From assembly GCA_947627815.1 (NCBI GenBank), contig CANQXN010000114.1, forward strand, positions 1-5,689: a stretch of DNA of 5,689 nt. Reading direction: 5' to 3'. This document shows positions 1-5,689 of this stretch, in pieces. The position numbers and the translations under genes are program-made. Under the pieces are notes generated by a model. The model ran no database searches. It saw only the letters and a program-made list of their open reading frames with translations, and was not told the origin of the DNA. Source of the DNA: an uncultured Clostridia bacterium. Lineage in GTDB: Bacteria; Bacillota; Clostridia; Oscillospirales; CAG-272. Every line of letters starts with the position of its first letter. Position 1 is the stretch's first letter.

Positions 1-926
1 GTTAAACATTCATCTTCGGGAGGTTTAGCGACTGTCATGTCGCAAAATATAATTAACTCAGGGGGCGTAGTGTACGGAGCTTCATATACGACGGATTTCA
101 AAGGTGCGGAATATATCAGGGTGGATTCGTTACCGGAATTGGACAAACTGGGAGGCTCAAAATATATTAAGGCAAAATTCGGGGGGGGGTACTAGATCTT
201 TTAGCAAATGATATTAGTTCTGGTAAAAAAGTGCTGTTTATTGGATTGCCTTGCGATATAGGATTAATAAAAAAATATCTGAAAAAGCGCAACATAGAAT
301 CTTGCGATTTTATAACCGTGGATCTGATTTGCTATGGCCCTACCTATCCGAGTGTGGCGGAACAGTATATCGACACGCTTGAGAAAAAGTTTCATTCTCA
401 TATTAATGATTTTTCTGTCAGATATAAAAAACCATATTGGACGCCGCCATATTTATATGCACATTTTGATAACGGCAAAGTTTATTGTATGCCATTCTAT
501 TCAACCGATTACGGCGTGGCGTTTTCAAAAATGTCATTGTCTAAATGTTACAATTGTGATTTCAAAGGTGATAATCATACATCTGATATTACCATCGGGG
601 ATTATTGGGGCGCGGAGAACTCAGATATTGGTTATAACAAATATGGAACATCAATTGCGTTTGTTCACAGCGAGTGTGGGAAAAATTTTATAGAATCCCT
701 GAAAGAAGATTTTCATTTGTATAGCGCGGATGCAAAAAAGGCGCTTGACAATAATCCGGCGTATTCCGCCTCTATAAATAGAAACGCAAAATCTGATGTG
801 TTCAAAGAATATTTTAATAAATATGGCTTAAAAAGAGCAGTAAAAAAGACTTCCAGCGTTAAAACAAAAATCGGCCGGATTATCCCATTAAGAGTAAAGA
901 AGATGTTAAAGAAAATACATAAATGA
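1..926 (+). CDS. Coenzyme F420 hydrogenase/dehydrogenase beta-subunit-like glycan-locus protein; 5' partial, frame broken at a poly-G tract
   Basis: This is the C-terminal portion of an FrhB-like protein of the sort common in polysaccharide clusters, often beside polysaccharide pyruvyltransferases; its exact reaction is not established. Frame 1 from base 1 reads SSSGGLATVMSQ, then GGVVYGASY and GGSKYIKAKF, all typical of the family. After the nine Gs at 181-189 this frame gives GGGY and a TAG stop at 193-195. The protein resumes one frame back (GVLDLLANDISSGKKVLFIGLPCDI) and runs to the TGA at 924-926, with a C-x2-C pair in KCYNCDF and the family block DITIGDYWG. Ten or seven Gs would join the halves into at least 308 residues (for ten). 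The start and the expected N-terminal ferredoxin-like cysteines lie left of the window. A GTG at 231 could open the 3' part but has no good Shine-Dalgarno site. The next gene starts 22 bases later. Family assignment is confident; whether the break is phase variation, decay or an assembly error is not. Confidence 0.85.
181..189 (+). repeat. Poly-G tract (G9) inside the F420 hydrogenase beta-like gene
   Basis: Nine consecutive Gs lie between TTC and TAC. The codons before the tract are in frame 1 and the conserved codons after it are one frame back, so nine Gs gives an early stop and ten (or seven) gives the intact protein. Long poly-G runs are known slipped-strand mispairing sites in contingency genes of other bacteria. 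The count could also be a sequencing error. Confidence 0.9.
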
Positions 927-937
927 ATGTTTCCAAT

Positions 938-943
938 GGAGAG
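938..943 (+). promoter_or_regulatory. Ribosome binding site for the acyltransferase gene
   Basis: GGAGAG lies five bases before the ATG at 949. It decides the start in favour of the frame encoding the hydrophobic N-terminus (MIYLLLVLVC). The TTG at 965, which opens the catalytic-domain frame upstream of the poly-G tract, has no such site. Confidence 0.65.
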
Positions 944-948
944 ATGTT

Positions 949-1684
949 ATGATTTATTTGCTCCTTGTACTTGTGTGTCTCATGTTATTACCTCTTGTAC
1001 TGTTTTTTTGCGGTTTGTTTGTATGTGCGCTTTATGCAAGAATTCAAAAACGCAAAGGTGTTCCCCATGCGGGGGGGGGGTACAGGATTATCTCATAATT
1101 CTTTGGCTCGCTCACCGAGACATAAACGGCACGCGGTTTTCACGGGGTTAAAATCTTACTTAGATGGGTTATGTTGGTATTATTCAATTTTAATCGGGCG
1201 GATTCCGTCAAACCACATCAGAAAATATTTGATGAAACATTGCTTTTGCATGAAGCTGTCCAAAAAAGCAGTATTGTACGGAGGGTTTCAAATTCGGTCG
1301 CCTTGGAATATCGAAGTCGGTGATAGCGTGATTGGGTATGGCGCATTACTTGATGGAAGAAGCGGCATACGGATAGACGATCATGTTTGTCTTGCGGTAG
1401 GTGTTTCAATTTATACATTGCAGCATGATGTTAACGACGAACATTTCGCTGTGAATCAAAAAGGCGGATCGGTTGAAATCGAGAAATACGCGTGGATCAG
1501 CTCGCATACCACGGTTCTTCCCAAAGTACATGTGGGCGAGGGTTGTGTATTGGCCGCCGGCGGAATTGCCACCAAGAATTTGGAGCCGTATGGAGTATAC
1601 GCCGGTATACCCGCGAGAAGAATATCTGAAAGAAATCGTTGCTTACACTATACCGTTGGAGATACTTACTGCCATTTTTATTAA
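949..1684 (+). CDS. Membrane-anchored LbH-type O-acyltransferase, frame broken at a poly-G tract
   Basis: The catalytic part (about 1079-1684) is a hexapeptide-repeat acyltransferase of the maltose/serine acetyltransferase superfamily, which usually moves an acetyl group from acetyl-CoA to a sugar hydroxyl. It shows the glycan-cluster pattern: YGGFQIRSPWNIEVGDS, LLDGRSGIRIDDHV, the probable catalytic histidine in LQHDVND (codon 1424-1426), EKYAWISSHTTVLPKVHVGE, and the closing GVYAGIPARRISERN. The ATG at 949 has a GGAGAG site and encodes about 28 hydrophobic residues followed by RIQKRK, a likely single membrane segment with the enzyme on the cytoplasmic side. With ten Gs at 1071-1080 this frame ends at the TAA at 1096-1098. 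Nine or twelve Gs would fuse anchor and enzyme; nine gives 244 residues. An in-frame ATG at 1067 could make a shorter soluble enzyme in the present state. The substrate is unknown. Confidence 0.8.
1071..1080 (+). repeat. Poly-G tract (G10) inside the acyltransferase gene
   Basis: Ten consecutive Gs lie between CATGC and TAC. The Shine-Dalgarno-supported upstream frame enters the tract as GCG-GGG-GGG-GGG and leaves it as TAC AGG ATT ATC TCA TAA. The catalytic domain is read as GGT ACA GGA, which needs nine or twelve Gs. The 3' flank GTAC is the same as at the first tract. Confidence 0.9.
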
Positions 1685-1751
1685 AATTATTGATAAAGCG
1701 GGAAAAAAGCAATAAAAGCCAGCTTGAAACAGGAGCCTGCCAATATCACCG

Positions 1752-1780
1752 GAGGCGTGTGGCGCTTTTTTCAACGCCTC
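1752..1780. other. Inverted repeat / possible RNA hairpin
   Basis: GAGGCGT at 1752-1758 is exactly complementary to ACGCCTC at 1774-1780, giving a 7-bp stem around a 15-base loop. The loop holds the run of six Ts, so this is not a standard rho-independent terminator. It may be a leader hairpin or operator in the gap before hddA, or chance. Confidence 0.35.
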
Positions 1781-1931
1781 ACTTACAACCATGGTCGTGG
1801 AACTATTATGGCCAAGTTGGGTTGCAGCCGATGTTTTTCAAACTTTAATGATAAAAAACACATGGGGATACAATATATAAAATTCCATATGGCTGTATTC
1901 GATCATAAAATTTTGATTTGTACATAGTAAC

Positions 1932-1938
1932 AGGAGGT
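1932..1938 (+). promoter_or_regulatory. Strong ribosome binding site for hddA
   Basis: AGGAGGT lies four bases before the ATG at 1943 and is a near-perfect match to the anti-Shine-Dalgarno consensus. It fixes the start and suggests efficient translation of the first gene of the heptose operon. Confidence 0.85.
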
Positions 1939-1942
1939 CTAA

Positions 1943-2941
1943 ATGATTATCACCAAAACGCCGTTTCGAATGTCTTTTTTCGGCGGCGGTACAGATATGG
2001 AAGATTTTTTTAAAGAAAATGGCGGCGCCGTTATATCTACCACATTTGATAAATATTGTTATGTAAATGTTCGTCATTTGCCTCGCTTTTTTGATTATAC
2101 ATCTGAATTTTCCTATTCAAAAATCGAACGCGTGCAGGAAATCGATGAAATTCAGCACCCCGCGATTCGAAACGCCATGAAAATGCTCGATATGCATGAA
2201 ATACGCCTTACATATGAAGCGGATCTTCCGGCTCGTTCTGGACTCGGGACAAGCAGTTCTTTTGCTGTCGGAATGTTGAATGCTTTTTATGCGTTAAAAG
2301 GGAAATATGCGGATAAGAGAAAACTGGCGGATGAGGCAATATATCTCGTACGGGTGCTATGTGGGGAAGCCGGCGGGTGGCAGGATCAGATCGCCGCGGC
2401 CTTCGGCGGATTTAATCGCATTAATTTCAATACCGATGGATACGAAGTTCTCCCCGTTATTATCTCGCCAGACAGAAAACAAAGATTGAATGATAATTTG
2501 TTGATGTTTTTTACTGGCTTTACTCGTTTTTCATCCGAGATACAAAAGGTAAACAATGTGTCTGTAGAAGAAAAAAGAAATCAATTACGAGAAATGTACG
2601 CATTGGTTGATGACGCAGAAAAGGTTTTGACAGATTCTATGGCTGATTTGGATGATTTTGGGCGCTTGCTTGATCATACATGGAATTTAAAAAAACAAAC
2701 CGGTTCAAAAATTTCGACCGGAAGCATAGATGCTTTCTATGAGAAAGGAATTAAGGCGGGCGCTCTTGGCGGCAAACTTCTCGGGGCGGGCGGTGGAGGT
2801 TTCCTGATTTTTTATGTTCAGCCGGAATATAGGGAATCTGTTATGAATGCCATGAAAGAATTAATGTATATACCATTCTCCTTTGAAACGGGCGGAACAA
2901 GAGTTATCCATTATACACCGGAAGCCTATATTCCTCGATAA
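1943..2941 (+). CDS. hddA: D-glycero-alpha-D-manno-heptose 7-phosphate kinase (GHMP family)
   Basis: This cytoplasmic kinase uses ATP to phosphorylate C1 of D-glycero-alpha-D-manno-heptose 7-phosphate, giving the 1,7-bisphosphate, the second step towards GDP-heptose. The 332 residues fit the usual length of the family. Visible motifs are the N-terminal TPFRMSFFGGGTDM (6-19), the GHMP phosphate loop LPARSGLGTSSS (95-106), GGWQDQIAAAFGG (144-156) with the probable catalytic aspartate at 148, and the C-terminal glycine-rich KLLGAGGGGF (278-287). The start is fixed by a strong AGGAGGT. It is first in a three-gene set, 21 bases before hddC-gmhB. The neighbouring gmhA and guanylyltransferase genes support HddA over other sugar GHMP kinases with similar motifs, such as fucokinase. 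The frame is intact and no key residue is missing. Confidence 0.92.
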   Translation: MIITKTPFRMSFFGGGTDMEDFFKENGGAVISTTFDKYCYVNVRHLPRFFDYTSEFSYSKIERVQEIDEIQHPAIRNAMKMLDMHEIRLTYEADLPARSGLGTSSSFAVGMLNAFYALKGKYADKRKLADEAIYLVRVLCGEAGGWQDQIAAAFGGFNRINFNTDGYEVLPVIISPDRKQRLNDNLLMFFTGFTRFSSEIQKVNNVSVEEKRNQLREMYALVDDAEKVLTDSMADLDDFGRLLDHTWNLKKQTGSKISTGSIDAFYEKGIKAGALGGKLLGAGGGGFLIFYVQPEYRESVMNAMKELMYIPFSFETGGTRVIHYTPEAYIPR

Positions 2942-2962
2942 AGTATGGCGGGAGGCTAAAAT

Positions 2963-4249
2963 ATGAAAGCTGTGATAATGGCCGGTGGCAAAGGAACTCG
3001 AATATCCTCTATCGCAAGAGATATTCCTAAACCCATGATTAAGCTTGGTGATATGCCGGTATTGGAACACGAGATTATGTGTTTAAGAAATCAAGGGTTT
3101 AAAGATTTGATTATTACTGTCAGTTATCTTGGACACATTATTATGGATTATTTCGGAGACGGAAGTAAAGTGTCTCCGGTCACGGGCGAGCCGTTTGATG
3201 TTCATATCGAATATTATATGGAGGAGCAACCCCTCGGTAATGCCGGAGCGTTATTTAAAATCAAAGATAAACTGACAGAAGATTTCTTACTTCTCAATGC
3301 TGATGTGGTGTTTGATATCAACTTTAATCGGTTCGTTGATTATCATAGGAAAAAAGGAGGATTGGTCACTCTTTTTACACATCCGAATAGTCATCCTTAT
3401 GATAGCGCTTTGATTATTTCAAATGCGAATGGCGAAGTTGAGCAATGGATTTCCAAGGAGGATGAGCATCCGAAATATTATCGAAATCGTGTGAACGCAG
3501 GATTGCATATTCTTTCGCCAAGAGTATTGAATTGCAAAATCAATACACCTAAAATTGATTTAGATCGCCAACTTTTAAAACCGCTTGCAGGCACGGGTAA
3601 GATGTTTGTATATGATAGCCCTGAATATGTAAAAGACATGGGTACTCCCGACCGTTACGAAGTGGTGTGCCGTGATTTCAAAAACGGCCTAGTGCGCGAC
3701 AAAAATTTAAAACAAAAACAAAAAGCCATTTTTCTCGACCGTGACGGAACAATTAATAAGTATGTTGGCTTTTTGCGCAATATAGATGAATTTGAATTAA
3801 TAGACGGTGTTTCCGATGCTATAAGAGTTATTAATGATAGTGGTTATCTTGCCATAGTCGTTACCAATCAACCCGTGATTGCCCGCGGCGAGATAACTTT
3901 TAGAGAACTCAATGAAATCCACAATAAAATGGAAACGCTGTTGGGCTTTAATGGGGCATATGTTGACGGCATCTATTTTTGCCCGCATCACCCGCATAAA
4001 GGTTATGATGGTGAAGTGCCGGAACTGAAGTTTGATTGCGAATGTCGAAAACCCAAACCGGGAATGCTTTTGCAAGCAGCTGAAAATTTTAATATTGATT
4101 TATCACAATCATGGATGATTGGCGATAGCGAAAATGATATTCTTGCAGGCAAGGCGGCAGGATGTAAAACGGGATTACTGGGAAGTGGACAATACGGGCA
4201 AAATATCACGAACACTTCATTGATGCGGCTGTTGAAATTAATAATTTAA
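2963..4249 (+). CDS. hddC-gmhB: Bifunctional heptose 1-phosphate guanylyltransferase / heptose 1,7-bisphosphate phosphatase fusion
   Basis: Two enzymes that are often separate are joined in 428 residues. Residues 1 to about 240 are a sugar nucleotidyltransferase: MAGGKGTR (6-13), PKPM (22-25) with the phosphate-contacting lysine 23, LLNADVVFD (110-118) with metal-binding D114, VNAGLHIL, and KDMGTPDRY with a second acidic residue at 225. After a short lysine-rich linker (about 243-254), a HAD phosphatase of the GmhB type follows: FLDRDGTIN (257-265) with D259 and D261, VVTNQ (299-303), a zinc site C340, H342, C359 and C361, RKPKPGM, and GDSENDI (387-393). GmhB removes the 7-phosphate of heptose 1,7-bisphosphate; HddC then joins the 1-phosphate to GMP from GTP. 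GGGAGG precedes the ATG at 2963. The stop lies 14 bases before gmhA. GTP preference is inferred from hddA next door, not read from residues. Confidence 0.9.
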   Translation: MKAVIMAGGKGTRISSIARDIPKPMIKLGDMPVLEHEIMCLRNQGFKDLIITVSYLGHIIMDYFGDGSKVSPVTGEPFDVHIEYYMEEQPLGNAGALFKIKDKLTEDFLLLNADVVFDINFNRFVDYHRKKGGLVTLFTHPNSHPYDSALIISNANGEVEQWISKEDEHPKYYRNRVNAGLHILSPRVLNCKINTPKIDLDRQLLKPLAGTGKMFVYDSPEYVKDMGTPDRYEVVCRDFKNGLVRDKNLKQKQKAIFLDRDGTINKYVGFLRNIDEFELIDGVSDAIRVINDSGYLAIVVTNQPVIARGEITFRELNEIHNKMETLLGFNGAYVDGIYFCPHHPHKGYDGEVPELKFDCECRKPKPGMLLQAAENFNIDLSQSWMIGDSENDILAGKAAGCKTGLLGSGQYGQNITNTSLMRLLKLII

Positions 4250-4263
4250 TAAGGAAAAGTAAA

Positions 4264-4923
4264 ATGTTAGAAAAAAGAATAGAAGACCATCTTGATTTGC
4301 TTGTAGAACGCTATCCTGTTCTTCAAAGTGTCAAAAAGGAAATGGCAAAGGCATATTCCATGATTGCGGATTGTTATCAAAATGGCGGGAAACTCTTGAT
4401 TGCGGGCAACGGCGGTTCGGCGGCGGACGCAGAACACATCGTTGGAGAACTTATGAAGAGTTTCGTGTTAGAACGAAAAGTCAAAGATGATTTTGCGGAA
4501 AAACTGCTTTCTGTTGATTCCGATTTTGGCGGTAAACTTGCAAAAAATCTGCAAGGCGCTTTGCCCGCTATTGCGCTTGACGGTCATATGTCGCTCTCTA
4601 CGGCGTATATGAACGATTGCGAACCGCTTCTTTGTTTCGCGCAGCAAGTAAATGGATATGGTAACGCGGGAGATGTTTTTTTGGGTATTTCTACTTCCGG
4701 TAATAGCAAGAATGTTCTGTATGCCGCGATTGTTGCGCGAGCCAAAAACATGAAAGTTATTGGTCTTACCGGAGAGAAGGAAAGCAGATTGTCCGCGTTA
4801 GCAGATGTGTGTGTAAAAGCTCCACAGAGCGAAACATATATGGTGCAAGAATTACATTTGCCTATTTATCATTGCTGGTGTTTAATGTTAGAAGATAAAT
4901 TTTTCGGAGAGAAAAATCGGTAA
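4264..4923 (+). CDS. gmhA: Sedoheptulose 7-phosphate isomerase (SIS domain)
   Basis: GmhA converts sedoheptulose 7-phosphate to D-glycero-D-manno-heptose 7-phosphate, the entry step of bacterial heptose synthesis. The SIS-domain sugar-phosphate loop is AGNGGSAADAEH (47-58), and a second loop is GISTSGNSKN (141-150). The zinc residues known from E. coli GmhA appear at matching spacing: H58 and E62, then Q195 and H203. At 219 residues it is longer than the roughly 190 of the classical enzyme. The extra length sits near residues 68-100, between the first loop and the conserved ALDGHMSLSTAYMND block. AAGGAAAAG at 4251-4259 precedes the ATG. It is third in the heptose set, so gene order is the reverse of pathway order. 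The frame is intact. Confidence 0.93.
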   Translation: MLEKRIEDHLDLLVERYPVLQSVKKEMAKAYSMIADCYQNGGKLLIAGNGGSAADAEHIVGELMKSFVLERKVKDDFAEKLLSVDSDFGGKLAKNLQGALPAIALDGHMSLSTAYMNDCEPLLCFAQQVNGYGNAGDVFLGISTSGNSKNVLYAAIVARAKNMKVIGLTGEKESRLSALADVCVKAPQSETYMVQELHLPIYHCWCLMLEDKFFGEKNR

Positions 4924-5054
4924 AGACGCTTGCCTTAACTGCTGATCCCGGACACCGGATGTTTCGCCGCTTGCGTTTGGCCAAGTCCAATTAACTACAT
5001 ATACTCTATCTGGCTACACAAGGTCTACTGCACAAAAAACACCTGCACGATACA

Positions 5055-5135
5055 AATACAATAGAGGCTTGGCGTTTGAATCAAGTGCGTTTGGGCAATG
5101 GCTTGGTATCCCACTATGATTACTTACTTAGATGA
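5055..5135 (+). pseudogene. Possible remnant of an RHS/YD-repeat protein gene
   Basis: One frame reads NTIEAWRLNQVRLGNGLV then SHYDYLLR before a TGA. The pattern LNQVRLGNGLVSHYDY resembles the tyrosine-aspartate repeat unit of RHS/YD proteins (often GNG-V-x-Y-x-Y-D). The frame has a stop upstream at 4992-4994 and no start with a ribosome site, so at most it is a fragment. The match rests on about 20 residues and may be chance. Confidence 0.25.
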
Positions 5136-5337
5136 GGAAAATATTACAATTTATGCGCCGGCCATACAATGGGTGGCAAGCGGCAAAATATTGTTGACGA
5201 AGATTATAACGATAGATTCTATATATAATTTGGACACCTCAAATATTGGCCAAGTACTTGCGTTGGGGTAAAAAAGCAATATGTTGATAATACAAGTTTC
5301 AAAGTTATTATGATAGCACAGTTTGTCAGAACGATTC

Positions 5338-5367
5338 GAGTGTCTGGAAGCATTCCAGGCACTTTTT
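5338..5367 (+). terminator. Rho-independent terminator
   Basis: The left arm around 5339-5347 (AGTGTCTGG) pairs with 5355-5363 (CCAGGCACT), including one G-T wobble, around the 7-base loop AAGCATT. A run of five Ts (5363-5367) follows directly. It lies 415 bases after gmhA and probably ends the heptose transcript or whatever once occupied this stretch. Confidence 0.7.
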
Positions 5368-5374
5368 ATAGATC

Positions 5375-5390
5375 GGAGCCGAAAGGCTCC
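5375..5390. other. Perfect hairpin with GAAA tetraloop
   Basis: GGAGCC (5375-5380), GAAA, GGCTCC (5385-5390) form a six-base-pair GC-rich stem closed by a GNRA-type tetraloop, a favoured RNA fold. It is followed by CCCCAACC and then five Ts, too far away for a standard terminator, though it could be a backup to the one just upstream. Confidence 0.5.
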
Positions 5391-5408
5391 CCCCAACCTT
5401 TTTATCGT

Positions 5409-5423
5409 GAACCTACAGGGTTC
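5409..5423. other. Small inverted repeat
   Basis: GAACC at 5409-5413 pairs with GGTTC at 5419-5423 around TACAG. It is the third hairpin within 90 bases. Weak on its own; noted because of its neighbours. Confidence 0.3.
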
Positions 5424-5676
5424 TTGCTCTGATGCGCTACAATAAAATGTATGGAGAATGCCAATGAAAAAATCGGCCCGTCTGTTGATAAGAGACGACG
5501 AAGCAATACCGAATGTTTTGTACAGAAGCGTTTGACTGTCTGAGCAGCAATCTTGCACATTGCCGGCAATTTCAAGAAAAAGAAACAGATGATTTTTAAT
5601 CCTACACAAAAAATAACTACATATGTATGTGATAAAATGATATGACCCAAAAGAGAGAGAAGATCCACCTTGGGTA

Positions 5677-5685
5677 TGGTATAAT
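5677..5685 (+). promoter_or_regulatory. Extended -10 promoter element at the window end
   Basis: TGGTATAAT contains a perfect TATAAT box at 5680-5685 with the TG extension at 5677-5678. There is no TTGACA-like -35 at 17 bases, which extended -10 promoters often lack. A second, weaker box TGATAAAAT lies at 5630-5638. Either could drive a rightward gene beyond the window. Confidence 0.5.
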
Positions 5686-5689
5686 TAAG

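Larger units (their letters stand above)
1685..1942. other. Intergenic gap before the heptose operon, no convincing gene
   Basis: This 258-base stretch separates the poly-G genes from the heptose genes. Short open frames cross it on both strands, but none has a ribosome site with a recognisable protein. It contains the inverted repeat at 1752-1780 and an AT-rich second half. The rightward heptose transcript could start here: TACAAT at 1869-1874 resembles a -10 box, but I found no matching -35 box at normal spacing, so no promoter is called. Confidence 0.6.
4924..5689. other. Long region without a confident gene
   Basis: These 766 bases follow gmhA. Open frames on both strands are short, start without Shine-Dalgarno sites, and resemble no family I recognise apart from the RHS-like scrap at 5055-5135. 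Examples are a 51-residue frame at 5116-5271 (MITYLDEENITIYAP onward) and overlapping fragments between 5451 and 5600. One of these, from about 5510, reads MFCTEAFDCLSSNLAHCRQF and looks somewhat coding-like, but frames change every few dozen codons. The reverse frame at 5151-5609 has no ribosome site and lies over the terminator and hairpins. The stretch reads like decayed DNA between two transcription units. Confidence 0.6.

Noticed and set aside
965..1078. TTG at 965 as the true acyltransferase start, giving a 239-residue protein with no frameshift
   Set aside because: It has no Shine-Dalgarno site, and the ATG at 949 in another frame has a good one plus a clean hydrophobic helix. The 965 frame before the tract (CVSCYYLLYCFF) looks like the frame-shifted shadow of that helix.
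1724..1927. 67-residue frame in the gap before hddA
   Set aside because: TTG start without ribosome site, no recognisable protein, and it passes through an inverted repeat; likely chance.
4948..4962. Hairpin ATCCCGG-ACA-CCGGAT just after gmhA as a terminator
   Set aside because: The stem needs a bulged base and is not followed by a T-run; the structure at 5338-5367 is far better.
4977..5255. Direct repeat TTGGCCAAGT at 4977-4986 and 5246-5255
   Set aside because: Ten self-complementary-rich bases with unrelated flanks are expected by chance in this length; no target-site or att pattern around them.
5389..5394. C6 run as a third contingency tract
   Set aside because: It is only six long, partly belongs to a hairpin arm, and is not inside a recognisable gene.
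5151..5609. 152-residue reverse-strand frame
   Set aside because: No ribosome site or family resemblance, and it lies across the terminator and hairpins; likely an open frame by chance.

Overview
The window is a stretch of a cell-surface glycan (capsule, S-layer glycan or related polysaccharide) biosynthesis locus. All recognisable genes run rightward. AGGAGG-type Shine-Dalgarno sites, moderate to low GC and AT-rich gaps suggest a Gram-positive Firmicute of the Clostridia type. This is inference; the window has no rRNA or other taxonomic marker.

Left part (1-1684): two adjacent genes are each interrupted by a long poly-G run. The first is a coenzyme F420 hydrogenase/dehydrogenase beta-subunit-like protein of the kind found in polysaccharide clusters; its 5' end lies outside the window. 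Its reading frame breaks at nine Gs (181-189), so as written it stops at 193-195, while the rest of the protein continues in another frame to 926. The second is a left-handed beta-helix O-acyltransferase with a predicted N-terminal membrane anchor. Its Shine-Dalgarno-supported frame from 949 breaks at ten Gs (1071-1080). Both tracts end in the same GTAC sequence. Changing the first to 10 or 7 Gs, or the second to 9 or 12 Gs, would restore the full protein. This is what phase-variable contingency genes look like, although homopolymer sequencing error must be excluded.

Middle (1685-1942): a 258-base gap with one clear inverted repeat and no convincing gene.

Right-centre (1943-4923): three tightly spaced genes encode all four steps from sedoheptulose 7-phosphate to GDP-D-glycero-alpha-D-manno-heptose. 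They are the heptose 7-phosphate kinase HddA, a fusion of the guanylyltransferase HddC with the phosphatase GmhB, and the isomerase GmhA. Intergenic gaps of 21 and 14 bases argue for one transcript. The GDP-heptose would feed a surface glycan whose modification may be switched by the two upstream poly-G genes.

Right end (4924-5689): 766 bases without a confident gene. They hold a possible scrap of an RHS/YD-repeat gene, a good rho-independent terminator near 5338-5367, two more hairpins, some short broken reading frames, and a TGGTATAAT extended -10 box at the very end that may serve the next gene to the right.
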